From assembly GCF_001766835.1 (NCBI RefSeq), contig NZ_LKEU01000010.1:62001-126000 (forward strand): a DNA stretch of 64,000 bases. The letters are read 5' to 3'. This DNA is from Acetobacterium wieringae. GTDB lineage: Bacteria > Bacillota > Clostridia > Eubacteriales > Eubacteriaceae. Positions 52,661-61,265 of the stretch are shown in pieces. The translations under genes were made by a program, and so were the position numbers. The notes beneath the pieces were generated by a model. The model was not told where the DNA came from, did no database searches, and saw only the letters and a program-made list of their open reading frames with translations. Numbering within the stretch: position 1 is the first letter of the stretch; every line of letters begins with the position of its first letter.

Positions 52661-53290
52661 TTACCATTCCCTTCCCAGTTGATAGAGCATGGCGTTAAGA
52701 ATGGCCGCCACCACCGGGCTGCCGCCTTTGCGGCCGTTGATGCGGATGATCGGGCTGTCGATTTGATCCAGGGCTTCCTTGGATTCGGCCGCCCCGACAA
52801 AACCGATAGGAGCACCAATAATCAAGGCTGGTTTGGCAGTACCCCGTTTCACCTGTTCAATTAAAGTATAGAGCGCAGTCGGTGCATTGCCGATGGCAAA
52901 AATGCCAACGCTGTCATCTTTTAAGGCTTTTTCCATACTGACGGTTGAGCGGGTAACGCCCCGTTCTTTGGCTTCGGCAGCGACATCGGCGTCGTGGACA
53001 AAATTGACAATTTCAATGCCGTGATCGGCCAGGGCTTTTTTATTGACGGCGACCTGAATCATCCGGGTATCAGCGTAGATTTTCTTACCCTGTTTCAGGG
53101 CTTCCATCCCACTTTCATAGCCACCATTTAAAATTTCCAATAAATCGGCATACTCAAAATCGGCGGTGGTGTGAATAATCCGTTTGACCATTGGCGCAAT
53201 CGCTTCCGGAAAAACCTTGTCTCCCAACTCTTCAGTAATAATCTCAAAACTACGCTCTTCTATTTCTCTCGGGTTGTTAATGTATTCCAT
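52661..53290 (-). CDS. cbiC: Cobalt-precorrin-8 methylmutase CbiC
   Basis: A 209-residue enzyme that moves the methyl group from C11 to C12. The CbiC signatures are present: PREIEERSFEII (7-18), the catalytic-histidine region RIIHTTADFEYAD (42-54), FAIGNAPTALYTLIE and PALIIGAPIGFVGAAESKE. Its length is normal. Confidence 0.95.
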   Translation of the reverse strand: MEYINNPREIEERSFEIITEELGDKVFPEAIAPMVKRIIHTTADFEYADLLEILNGGYESGMEALKQGKKIYADTRMIQVAVNKKALADHGIEIVNFVHDADVAAEAKERGVTRSTVSMEKALKDDSVGIFAIGNAPTALYTLIEQVKRGTAKPALIIGAPIGFVGAAESKEALDQIDSPIIRINGRKGGSPVVAAILNAMLYQLGREW

Positions 53291-53346
53291 CTTGTCTCAC
53301 TTTCGTAAATGAATTTTTATTTATCGCATCAATCGATGCTCTATTT

Positions 53347-54231
53347 TTACACCGTTTCGGCGATAATTTTTATGCCGCCGGGAATCAGGCGATTGTGGTA
53401 GATTTCGGCGTAAACCGAATCAGGAACATAGTGTTTCATTGCTTTGATAAAGCCTTCTTTTTGAAAATCGACCCGATCATGCATAATCCCGATCACAGTG
53501 CCGCTGTGGCCGATGACGGTACCCAGTCCGCCAAAATCCCGGGACAGACCAATCAGGCAATCCAGATAATTCTTTTTTAAGCGTTTCTGGTTTAGCAGAG
53601 CACTCCTGGTACAGGCGGCGCCAATGTCCTTAAGGCTATTGGTGCGCACTCCTTTTTCAAATTGGGCGACAATTTCGGCAAAGGCGGTTAAATCTTGTGG
53701 CGAATAGTCGTCCTGGGTTTCATTAAAGGTCATCGTATCAATGCCGCCGTGAAAATCAACAATCAGGATGTCCGCAGCCACGGTACCCTCAAACTCTTTT
53801 AACACCGAACCGCTGATATGATTAAACAAATTCAGTTCTTCAAACATCAGATTATCGGAGGGCTCAATGGTCGTGCACAGGGCACCGATCTCTTTGGGGG
53901 TCAGACCCAGATTAAAATATGCCGAAAGTCCGGCGGCCATGCCAGCAATATCGGCGGTACTGCTGGCCATCCCCTTTTCCAGCGGAATATCACTGGTCAT
54001 CGTAAACTGTAAATGTTCTTTTTCCCGCTGGGGAATCGCAAAGCGGCTAAAAACCGCTTCGACCAGTTTTCGGCTTTTGGGTTTTAACGTTTCCAGATTT
54101 CCTGAACCTTCTTCAATGACAATCCGGGAATAACGGTCAATCGGGCTGGATACCAGACAGGGGCTGCCATCATACCAGCCCTGGATGTATTCGCCGCAGG
54201 TGCCCGGGGTTTTAACTGTAACCCGCCTCAT
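53347..54231 (-). CDS. L-threonine kinase, PduX-like GHMP kinase
   Basis: A 294-residue GHMP-family kinase: N-terminal TPGTCGEYIQGWYDGSPCLVS (PduX-type), the ATP-binding SDIPLEKGMASSTADIAG (about 80-97) and a C-terminal HSGTVIGIMHD. PduX phosphorylates threonine for the aminopropanol arm of cobalamin. Its placement between cbiC and cbiA, with cobD and cbiB in operon 1, supports that role. Start overlaps cbiA by four bases. Confidence 0.88.
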   Translation of the reverse strand: MRRVTVKTPGTCGEYIQGWYDGSPCLVSSPIDRYSRIVIEEGSGNLETLKPKSRKLVEAVFSRFAIPQREKEHLQFTMTSDIPLEKGMASSTADIAGMAAGLSAYFNLGLTPKEIGALCTTIEPSDNLMFEELNLFNHISGSVLKEFEGTVAADILIVDFHGGIDTMTFNETQDDYSPQDLTAFAEIVAQFEKGVRTNSLKDIGAACTRSALLNQKRLKKNYLDCLIGLSRDFGGLGTVIGHSGTVIGIMHDRVDFQKEGFIKAMKHYVPDSVYAEIYHNRLIPGGIKIIAETV

Positions 54232-55592
54232 GCCTGCCCCGCTTGGTACTCAAGAACCACATTTAAGAGACTGGTTAAAAACAGCGGATTGCTGTAAAAA
54301 TGGATATGAGGATAACCGGCCAGAACGTTTTTCTGGCGGTAGCCGCAGGTCCAGGTTTTGCCCTTTTTACTGATTACATAGGCGGTCGGCAAGGCTTCGG
54401 TGGTGGTCACCAGACTGTGATGAAATTCGTGTCCCCGGATCTCGATGGTTTTGCCGCACAGATAGGCGGCGATATTGACATAGCCAAACCGCTGCAGCCG
54501 TTTGGTCATCTGGGCATCGGCATCGAAAAAGCCCACCGCCGGATTGGTTTCGCCACTGTTTAGGCTCATTGAGTTGGTTAAATACATCAGCCCACCACAC
54601 TCGGCATAGCAGGGCAGTCCGGCTTCCAGTTTGTTTTTGATATCGGCGATCATTGCGGTGTTGGCTGCCAGCTCGGCGCCGAAGATTTCCGGAAAGCCCC
54701 CGCCGATATATAGGCCGTCGAGTGATTCAGGTAGACTTGCATCATTTAATGGACTGAATTCGACCACTTCCACCCCGGCATGCTTAAGCGCCATAAAATT
54801 GTCATCATAGTAAAAATTAAAGGCCCGGTCTTTGGGCACACCAATGCGCAACCCCTGATATTTAACGGCGTAGTCTGCAAAAGGATCGGCATAAGCCCTG
54901 ACCTCCTGATCGTGCTGGCTGATTTTCCATAAGGTATCGAGATCAATATGGGCTTCGGCCAATGCTCCGGCCATATCCACCTTGTCCCGGAAATCAGCAA
55001 TCTCTTCCACTGGCACCAGCCCCAGATGACGGCTGTCCATAACAATATCGGGATTGTTGGGGAAATACCCCAGACAGGTCACATCGTTATAGGCTTCTAT
55101 CATTTCTTTTAATAAGAGATAATGGGATTCGGTTGAGATCCGGTTGATGATGACCCCGGCAATTTTGGTATCGGGATCAAAATCGACATAGCCTTTAACC
55201 ATTGCCGCCGCACTTTTGGCCATGCCCCGACCATCGATGATCAGAATCACCGGCGCATCAATGGTTTTAGCCAGATAGGCGCTGCTGCCGACATCCGATT
55301 CCAGACTATGGCCGTCATAAAGACCCATCACCCCTTCAACGATACCCAGATCGTTTTCTGCCAGACGACGGGAGAATAACCCCCGGATCGTTTCTTCGTC
55401 TAACATCCAGGTATCCAGATTAATGGACGGCTCGCCGGTTACAAAGCGGTGAAACATCGGATCAATGTAATCCGGCCCGGTTTTGAAGGGCTTTACCCTC
55501 AGTCCCCGTTTCTTGAAGGCCGCCATGATGCCCATGGTGACGGTTGTTTTGCCGACGTTACTGCTGGCTCCGGCCAGCATAAAATAATTCAT
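54228..55592 (-). CDS. cbiA: Cobyrinate a,c-diamide synthase CbiA
   Basis: CbiA amidates the a and c carboxylates. ATG 55592 (AAGGAGACAC upstream) gives 454 residues: a P-loop ATPase domain with AGASSNVGKTT near the start and a glutaminase domain with nucleophile Cys in CYAECGGLMYL, plus the C-terminal RGHEFHHS. The first gene after the transporter genes of operon 2. Confidence 0.95.
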   Translation of the reverse strand: MNYFMLAGASSNVGKTTVTMGIMAAFKKRGLRVKPFKTGPDYIDPMFHRFVTGEPSINLDTWMLDEETIRGLFSRRLAENDLGIVEGVMGLYDGHSLESDVGSSAYLAKTIDAPVILIIDGRGMAKSAAAMVKGYVDFDPDTKIAGVIINRISTESHYLLLKEMIEAYNDVTCLGYFPNNPDIVMDSRHLGLVPVEEIADFRDKVDMAGALAEAHIDLDTLWKISQHDQEVRAYADPFADYAVKYQGLRIGVPKDRAFNFYYDDNFMALKHAGVEVVEFSPLNDASLPESLDGLYIGGGFPEIFGAELAANTAMIADIKNKLEAGLPCYAECGGLMYLTNSMSLNSGETNPAVGFFDADAQMTKRLQRFGYVNIAAYLCGKTIEIRGHEFHHSLVTTTEALPTAYVISKKGKTWTCGYRQKNVLAGYPHIHFYSNPLFLTSLLNVVLEYQAGQA

Positions 55593-55671
55593 AATTGTGT
55601 CTCCTTTTTCCAATGACATATCTCGTTATTCGCATTCACTGATCGACCGCTAAAAACCGTTTAATACGAAA

Positions 55672-56949
55672 TTATTTATCTTCAATTAGCGTCAAGGCTT
55701 TAACTATTTCAATAAATTCCTGATGATCATCAATTTCATTAACCGTCTTGTGCTTTTTGATCGCTTCCAGCCGCTTTTGCAGCTGACCTTCGGTAAAATC
55801 ATTATTCAGACAATTGCGGTGGAAATATATCTCCCCCGGTAGCTTTTCCAGACCGTTTAGATTTGTAATGTTGCCGTGGCCAAAGGGCAGATCAGAAATC
55901 AGAATCAGGTCGCTCTTAGCCATAACGGCCAGGTTTTTAACCTGTTTTTCACTGCTGATGGCCGTAAAGGGGCTTTCTTCAATCATCGGAATCCCCAGTA
56001 CATCACAGATAGTCCAGTCATCGCTGCCCTGGTTGACCACCCCGGCGGTGAGCTGATGACCCATGGCTTCGAGTTCTTCAAGCACCTGGGACGCCCTGTT
56101 GCCGCCGCAGATCACATGAATCCGCAAGCTGCGGTAGTCCTCCGATTCTTTAATCACCCGCAGGGGAATAATTTCCGGTTTTCCAAACAGCTTGTTCTCC
56201 TTGATAAACATTTTCATCTCATAGACTTTTTTAAGGTTAGGCTCGGTGATCACATCTTTGGGGATGCCATCGACAATCGCCTTGCCGTCTTTCATTAAAA
56301 TCAGGCGGTTACAGTAACGGGCCGCCAGATTAATATCATGCAGCACGGCCACCACCGTCATCGATTTTTTCTGATTGAGATCGCGAATCAGCTCCATCAC
56401 TTCAATCTGGTGGTGGATATCGAGGGCCGAGGTCGGTTCATCCAACAGAATGATGTCCGGTTCCTGGGCAATCGCCCGGGCAATAATCACCCGCTGCTTT
56501 TCCCCGCCGCTGAGATTATTGTAAAGCCGTTTTCTAAACGGGAGGGTCTTGGTAGCCCACATCGCCTCCGTCACAATGTGGTAGTCATTCTGACTTTCCC
56601 TGGTCCGATAACTTAAGTAGGGGTTTCGTCCCATCAGAACAATATCCTCAACGGTAAAATCATAGTCGATATCAAAGGACTGGGGCACGACTGCAATCAT
56701 CTGGGCCCGTTCCCGTTGGCTATAGCGGGTATTGTCCTTTTCTTCCAGGGTGATGACCCCGGATTTCACCGGCAACAAACCGGATAAACATTTTAACAGG
56801 GTTGACTTCCCGGTGCCGTTAGGACCAATCAGGCCGACAAACTCACCCTGGCAGATGGTGGCGTTAAAGCCCTTAAGAATATCTTTTTCACCATAGCCGG
56901 AGACCACATCCTTAAAATCCAGCATGACTTTTGGCATTAATCGTTCCAT
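55672..56949 (-). CDS. Corrinoid ABC transporter ATPase, BtuD-like, with C-terminal extension
   Basis: ATG 56949 (AAGGAGGTG upstream) gives 425 residues. Residues 8-250 are a FecE/BtuD-type ATPase with Walker A GPNGTGKST (42-50), LSGGEKQRVIIARA and IILLDEPTSALD. Residues about 260-425 form a second domain (IHVICGGNRASQVLEELEAM, then a TAGVVNQGSDDW segment, DLPFGHGNITNL) that looks Rossmann-like and is not part of ordinary BtuD; similar tails occur on haloarchaeal BtuD proteins (from memory). Its function is unknown. It lies one base after the permease stop. Confidence 0.88.
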   Translation of the reverse strand: MERLMPKVMLDFKDVVSGYGEKDILKGFNATICQGEFVGLIGPNGTGKSTLLKCLSGLLPVKSGVITLEEKDNTRYSQRERAQMIAVVPQSFDIDYDFTVEDIVLMGRNPYLSYRTRESQNDYHIVTEAMWATKTLPFRKRLYNNLSGGEKQRVIIARAIAQEPDIILLDEPTSALDIHHQIEVMELIRDLNQKKSMTVVAVLHDINLAARYCNRLILMKDGKAIVDGIPKDVITEPNLKKVYEMKMFIKENKLFGKPEIIPLRVIKESEDYRSLRIHVICGGNRASQVLEELEAMGHQLTAGVVNQGSDDWTICDVLGIPMIEESPFTAISSEKQVKNLAVMAKSDLILISDLPFGHGNITNLNGLEKLPGEIYFHRNCLNNDFTEGQLQKRLEAIKKHKTVNEIDDHQEFIEIVKALTLIEDK

Positions 56950-56950
56950 C

Positions 56951-57982
56951 TCAGGCACCTCCTTGCTTGCGTTTTCTAAGCAGATAGACAAAGAAAGGCC
57001 CGCCAAAGGCGGCGGTGATAATCCCAACGGGAATTTCCTGCCCGGCCACCGTTCGGGCCAGGGTATCGCAAAGAATCAGAAAGGCCCCGCCAAAGAGCAA
57101 TGAGAATGGAATGAGTACCCGGTGTTTGGGCCCGGTTACCAACCGCACAATATGTGGCACCACCAGTCCCACAAAGCCGATGATCCCAGTTACCGAAACC
57201 ACCGCCGCCGTCAGCAGGGACGAGGTAATCAGAATTTTCTTTTTTAACCGTTCGGTATCGACGCCCAGCTGGGTGGCGGTTTCCTCGCCCAGGAGCATGA
57301 TATCGAGCTCCCGCACTGAAGTCAGCATGATCACCCCGCCAATCAGCACATAGGGCAGGACTGTTAAAACCTGATCCCAGCCCTTGCCGTTTAAACTGCC
57401 CATGATCCAGAACATAATCTGGGTCATCTCTTCCTGATTAAAAATCATCAGTAGATACATAATCGCACTGATGGTTTGACCAATGGCAATCCCGCTGAGC
57501 AGCAATGTCGCCACCGGTACCTTGCGCCCAACCCGGGAAATATTATAAACCACCAGAATCGTGGTAAAGGAACCAACAAAGGCTAAAATCGCCGTACCAT
57601 TCATTCCGAACAAACTGCTGGAAAAATTCATGACAATACCAATCGTCGCCCCCAGCGCCGCCCCGGAGGACACTCCTAAAATATAGGGGTCGGCCATCGG
57701 GTTTTTAAAAATGCCCTGGTAGGCGGCGCCACAGATAGCCAGCACGCCACCGGTAATAAAGGCCAAAATAATCCGGGGCAGACGGACATTCCAGATAATC
57801 GCAATGGCCCCGTCACTGATATTTTCCATCCCCAGATCGATATGAAAAATCTGATCCAATAGAATTTTATTGGCATCCCAAAAAGAAATCGATGCCACCC
57901 CCAATAAGGTACAGATGTAAATGATGATGATGCACATGGCAATGGACAGGATGATGCCATATTTCTTGACGGTATTCTTCAT
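56951..57982 (-). CDS. Corrinoid ABC transporter permease, BtuC/FecCD family
   Basis: A 343-residue permease of about ten helices with the FecCD pattern: VRLPRIILAFITGGVLAICGAAYQGIFKNPMADPYILGVSSGA (read in two parts) and GFVGLVVPHIVRLVTGPKHR, the ATPase-coupling region. ATG 57982 after GGGAG is preferred over a GTG four codons upstream. The riboswitch and the cbi genes argue for cobalamin or cobinamide rather than iron chelates. Confidence 0.9.
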   Translation of the reverse strand: MKNTVKKYGIILSIAMCIIIIYICTLLGVASISFWDANKILLDQIFHIDLGMENISDGAIAIIWNVRLPRIILAFITGGVLAICGAAYQGIFKNPMADPYILGVSSGAALGATIGIVMNFSSSLFGMNGTAILAFVGSFTTILVVYNISRVGRKVPVATLLLSGIAIGQTISAIMYLLMIFNQEEMTQIMFWIMGSLNGKGWDQVLTVLPYVLIGGVIMLTSVRELDIMLLGEETATQLGVDTERLKKKILITSSLLTAAVVSVTGIIGFVGLVVPHIVRLVTGPKHRVLIPFSLLFGGAFLILCDTLARTVAGQEIPVGIITAAFGGPFFVYLLRKRKQGGA

Positions 57983-58006
57983 GTATTCTCCCACTAATCT
58001 TTTTGT

Positions 58007-58055
58007 CTGTTCACCCCCTGAGTCTCTCTCCTTAAGAAAACCAGGGGGCGAACAG
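58007..58055. repeat. Hairpin in the btuF-btuC-like intergenic region
   Basis: Inverted arms CTGTTCACCCCCTG (58007-58020) and CAGGGGGCGAACAG (58042-58055), 13 of 14 paired. A second GGGGCGAA / TTCGCCCC hairpin (58046-58069) overlaps it, so two alternative folds are possible in the mRNA 25-70 bases before the permease start. It may set the ratio of binding protein to permease. Confidence 0.55.
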
Positions 58056-58076
58056 CCTTCGCCCCATCAGACAAAC

Positions 58077-59033
58077 TTATTTGGTAAATATTTCCGGATA
58101 AATGCTTTCGGCTATTAAGGCCATCCCCTCAATAATCCGGGGACCGGGCCGCTGAATCATATCACTTTCCGGGGTCAGATATTCAAAGTAGATCAGTTGA
58201 TCATTGATGATCGCATTGATCTTGTCAAAACCAGCGGTGGCTTTAACATCCTCCGGTTTGCTATAAAGCGAAATATAAACATCCGGATTATCAGCAATGA
58301 TTTCTTCGGTGCTGAGCTGCGGCCATTGTTCTGCTCCATCAGCGGCAATATTGACGGCGTTCAAATCGGTCAGCATCGAATCCAAAGTGGACCCGGGACC
58401 AGCGGTATAGAATTTTCCGATATCAAAGAAAACTGACTTTTGAGTTTTGGCAGTCTTTGCCTTTTCGATTAACGCTTCTCGGTCAACTTGCATTTTTTTA
58501 ACTATTTCAGTCGCTTTGTCGTTGGCATTGGTGACCTCGCCAGCCTGAACAATATTGGCCAGGACGCCGTCAATATTGGCAGCATTAAAGGTAATTACCT
58601 TGGCGCCAGTGGCTTCCAACTGTTGTTTGATATCATCGGAGACAAAATCCGAGGCCACCACAATATCCGGTGCCAACTCAATAATTTTTTCCAGGGTTGG
58701 TGCGTTAAAACTACCAATATCGGTCACGGCTAAAGCGGCTTCGGGGTAATCACAGTATTTGGTCCGTCCGACGACCTTGTCCCCCTGATCCAGGGCAAAC
58801 AGGATTTCGGTTGTTGCCGGAGACAATGAGACGATCTTCTGGGGTTCTTTTTCGATGGTCACTGAATTACCGGCATTATCGGTTACCGTGACCGGGTAAG
58901 TGGTCGAGCCGCTTTTTGTTTCGACGCCTGATTCATCCGCTGTCGTTTTGCCTGGCTGACAGCCGGTAAAGGATACCATTAAAGCAATCACAGCAAGAAT
59001 CACCAACCAATTTCGCATGCTTTTCTTTTTCAT
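58077..59033 (-). CDS. Corrinoid-binding lipoprotein, BtuF-like
   Basis: A 318-residue ABC substrate-binding lipoprotein (lipobox SFTGC, Cys25). The class III fold pattern is clear: VTVTDNAGNSVTIEKEPQKIVSLSPATTEILFAL, VGRTKYCDYPEAAL and ALNIDGVLANI-like segments. NCDYP and PATTEIL are typical for cobalamin and related chelate binders. It is the first gene behind a cobalamin riboswitch, which supports the ligand. Confidence 0.9.
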   Translation of the reverse strand: MKKKSMRNWLVILAVIALMVSFTGCQPGKTTADESGVETKSGSTTYPVTVTDNAGNSVTIEKEPQKIVSLSPATTEILFALDQGDKVVGRTKYCDYPEAALAVTDIGSFNAPTLEKIIELAPDIVVASDFVSDDIKQQLEATGAKVITFNAANIDGVLANIVQAGEVTNANDKATEIVKKMQVDREALIEKAKTAKTQKSVFFDIGKFYTAGPGSTLDSMLTDLNAVNIAADGAEQWPQLSTEEIIADNPDVYISLYSKPEDVKATAGFDKINAIINDQLIYFEYLTPESDMIQRPGPRIIEGMALIAESIYPEIFTK

Positions 59034-59071
59034 TTTCGTCCTTCTTTTTCTTTATTTTTTTGCATTTTTTT

Positions 59072-59106
59072 GCAAAAATAAATCCAGCTTCCTGTGGAGG
59101 CTGGAT
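59072..59106 (-). terminator. Riboswitch-linked terminator before the btuF-like gene
   Basis: Minus strand ATCCAGCCT...AGGAAGCTGGAT stem followed by TTATTTTTG, between the aptamer and the binding-protein gene. Confidence 0.78.
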
Positions 59107-59149
59107 ACTAAACAAACGGTTTAATCCTGTTCTTCCCACCGAAGAATAT

Positions 59150-59285
59150 CAATGATTATGAGTGTCCTGACTTATGCGTGTCCTTGGTTCTCCCACTCCA
59201 TCCATAAGACAGTGGTACAAAAACCGCGTTGGCAATTACAGTAGCGGGGGCTGTAGAGGTCTTCCACCTCTTTCCTCATCACTTC
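59150..59285 (-). ncRNA. Cobalamin riboswitch of the second corrinoid operon
   Basis: Minus-strand blocks in order: GAGGTGGAAGACCTCTACAG, then CCCCCGCTACTGTAATTGCC, then ACCACTGTCTTATGGATGGA, GTGGGAG and the B12 box CATAAGTCAGGACACTCAT. It precedes a terminator and the btuF-like gene, so corrinoid import and the cbi genes of operon 2 should be repressed by cobalamin. Confidence 0.92.
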
Positions 59286-59303
59286 TTTATTTATATTAGT
59301 GGC

Positions 59304-59332
59304 AGTGTATCATAGAATCGGCAACTTTTCAA
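59304..59332 (-). promoter_or_regulatory. Promoter of the second corrinoid operon
   Basis: Minus strand TTGAAA (59327-59332), 17 bases, TACACT (59304-59309), immediately upstream of the riboswitch. Confidence 0.6.
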
Positions 59333-59336
59333 TTGA

Positions 59337-60131
59337 TTATTTTTGCGGTGGTTTTTCATCATTTATGGCCAGACTCTCAAGCACCGCCCGGGCAAAATCA
59401 AGCGGTTCCTTTTCCCGCCAGTCTTCATTGGCCAGCACCTCATAGGAAATGGTCGTAATCGTTGGCACGGTCAGAATTTCGGCCATTACCTGATCTAAGG
59501 GAATGCTGCCTTCGCCGGGAATCCAGTGGCGGTCAGCCTTAAAATCATTGTCGGACAGGTGCAGGGCCTTAAGCCGGTCTCTATACTTTTTTAGAATCCG
59601 GCCACAGTTCTGTTCTTCCAGAAAATCGTGGGAGCTGTCATAGCACATCCCAAAGCGGGGGGCATTAATCTGATCGAGCAGATAACAAAGCAGATGCTGG
59701 CGGGAAACATTTTCCACCGCCAGATCGACATCGTATTTTTCGGCGGCATCAGCCAGCTCGGAGAAGAAGGCCAGGCCTTTATCGAGATCCGGCTCAAATT
59801 CATCGAGATCATTGGTGTGCATCACCATCGCCGGGATTTCAAAAGCCTGGCAATCTTTGAGATAATCTTTGAACATCTGCAGCTTGGGTTTTATCTCCAT
59901 CCGGGAGGCGGTCCAGATGTCGCTGTAGCCGATAAAGGGGGCATGGATATTGGTGATCCCCAAACCGTTTTTTCGAACCAACTCCGGGAATTCTTCTTTT
60001 TTCAAGGCCCAGGGCTCAAACTCATCCTCCCAGGAAATCATCGCTTCTTCAAAACCGGCATCGGCAATGATTTTGATGCGGTCTTCAAATTTCATAAAAT
60101 AGCCAAACCAGGAAAACATACTATACTTCAT
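59337..60131 (-). CDS. Sugar phosphate isomerase/epimerase-like TIM-barrel protein
   Basis: A 264-residue protein of the xylose-isomerase-like/AP-endonuclease-2 fold: IADAGFEEAMISWED near the start, MVMHTND (102-108), DLAVENVSR (134-142), GMCYDSSHDF (157-166), ALHLSDND (about 189-196) and the C-terminal ISYEV. The Glu, Asp, His and Glu metal ligands are in place. The substrate is not predictable. Its stop is only five bases from the operon 2 promoter, on the same strand. Confidence 0.8.
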   Translation of the reverse strand: MKYSMFSWFGYFMKFEDRIKIIADAGFEEAMISWEDEFEPWALKKEEFPELVRKNGLGITNIHAPFIGYSDIWTASRMEIKPKLQMFKDYLKDCQAFEIPAMVMHTNDLDEFEPDLDKGLAFFSELADAAEKYDVDLAVENVSRQHLLCYLLDQINAPRFGMCYDSSHDFLEEQNCGRILKKYRDRLKALHLSDNDFKADRHWIPGEGSIPLDQVMAEILTVPTITTISYEVLANEDWREKEPLDFARAVLESLAINDEKPPQK

Positions 60132-60225
60132 AATGGCCTCTCATTCTCAAATAAATTTAGGTTTTTTGCTGATATTTACCCATGCCCTTCAAATTGCCAC
60201 TCTGGTCATCTTTTAAAAACTGCGC

Positions 60226-60231
60226 TATAAT
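60226..60231 (+). promoter_or_regulatory. Possible -10 element for the membrane protein at 60261
   Basis: A TATAAT 29 bases before the ATG; no good -35 at normal spacing. Confidence 0.3.
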
Positions 60232-60260
60232 ATCTCTAATACTAAAATTGGAGCGTATTC

Positions 60261-61001
60261 ATGAAAAAATATTACAAAGGCATTCTGATCGGCATTGGCT
60301 TTATCGCCTTATCCGCCATTCTTTACTATTCGCATTTTTTGATTTTCAAGGATTCCCATCATATCTTTTTGTATCTACTGGGCGACATTGCCTTTTTACC
60401 GATTGAAGTCTTGCTGGTTTCGGTAATTTTTCATAAGGTCATTGAAGATAAGGACAAAAAAGAACGACTCAAAAAAGTCAACATGGTGCTCAGTGTTTTC
60501 TTCTCTGAGGCTGGTGTCGAACTGATGCAGTTCTTTTCCCGGGAAGATCAACACCTCCCAGATTTTCGCGAATTTCTGCTGATCAAACCGCAGTGGGATA
60601 ACCGGGATTATAAAAACGCCCTGAAGAATCTGAAGGGGGTTCGCCATCATCTGAGTTTTTCCGGGCCCTGCCTTACGAATCTCAGCGAATTTTTAACGTC
60701 GCACCGGGAGCTTTTTTTAAAACTGCTGGAAAACCCGTTTCTGGTTGAGCATGAAACCTTTACCGACCTGGTTATGTCGCTTTCCCATGCTGAGCAGGAA
60801 CTGTCCAGCCGCAAAAACCTGCTAACGCTCAATGACAATGATTACCGCCACCTGATGACCGATATTGAACGGGCCTACCAACTGCTGCTGGTGGAATGGC
60901 TGCTGTATATGAACCACCAGCGCAAGTCCTATCCGTTTTTGTACTCTTTTTCGATCCGAACCAATCCTTTTGATCCCCAGGCCGAAGTCGAAATTCAATA
61001 A
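60261..61001 (+). CDS. Uncharacterised two-helix membrane protein
   Basis: A 246-residue protein with two N-terminal membrane helices (about 8-28 and 34-60) and a helical, charged cytoplasmic part (about 62-246). The cytoplasmic segment begins with EDKDKKERLKKVNMVLSVFF and contains HHLSFSGPCLTNLSEFL. No family recognised and no catalytic motif seen. Good ribosome-binding site (TGGAG). It is monocistronic and convergent with the glycan operon. Confidence 0.65.
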   Translation: MKKYYKGILIGIGFIALSAILYYSHFLIFKDSHHIFLYLLGDIAFLPIEVLLVSVIFHKVIEDKDKKERLKKVNMVLSVFFSEAGVELMQFFSREDQHLPDFREFLLIKPQWDNRDYKNALKNLKGVRHHLSFSGPCLTNLSEFLTSHRELFLKLLENPFLVEHETFTDLVMSLSHAEQELSSRKNLLTLNDNDYRHLMTDIERAYQLLLVEWLLYMNHQRKSYPFLYSFSIRTNPFDPQAEVEIQ

Positions 61002-61042
61002 CCAACGTTCTTCTCAACCTTTAGGGTTATCGCTCAACTACC

Positions 61043-61230
61043 GTACCGACCAATTGTTAATCTGTTGTTCGCCGCGCCATGCGAAATCCGCTTTGCTCCT
61101 TTCGCATTGGTCGCGGGCAGTCGCCAACTACAAGCAAGCTTGTGATTGGCTCGTTGCCTGCGCGCAGAATCGGACAGGCGATGCCATGTCCGCTCCGATG
61201 CGTACAACATGATGTAACAATTGTCGGTAC
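61043..61230. repeat. Palindromic interspersed element, copy 5 (188 bp, with nested insert)
   Basis: Outer parts match copies 1 and 3, but about 90 extra bases sit after GTTGTTCGCCGCG. The insert forms two hairpins of its own: ATGCGAAA / TTTCGCAT (61079-61107) and a long stem starting CGCGGGCA with GCCAA, CAAGC and their complements (61112-61164). The insert therefore looks like a second palindromic element inside the first. Confidence 0.85.
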
Positions 61231-61265
61231 TGGGTTATCTTGAGACAACAAATAGCTTTTTGATC

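Noticed and set aside
59628..60230. 200-codon plus-strand frame antisense to the TIM-barrel gene
   Set aside because: Antisense shadow with low-complexity hydrophobic/histidine composition; the minus-strand frame has the conserved metal ligands.
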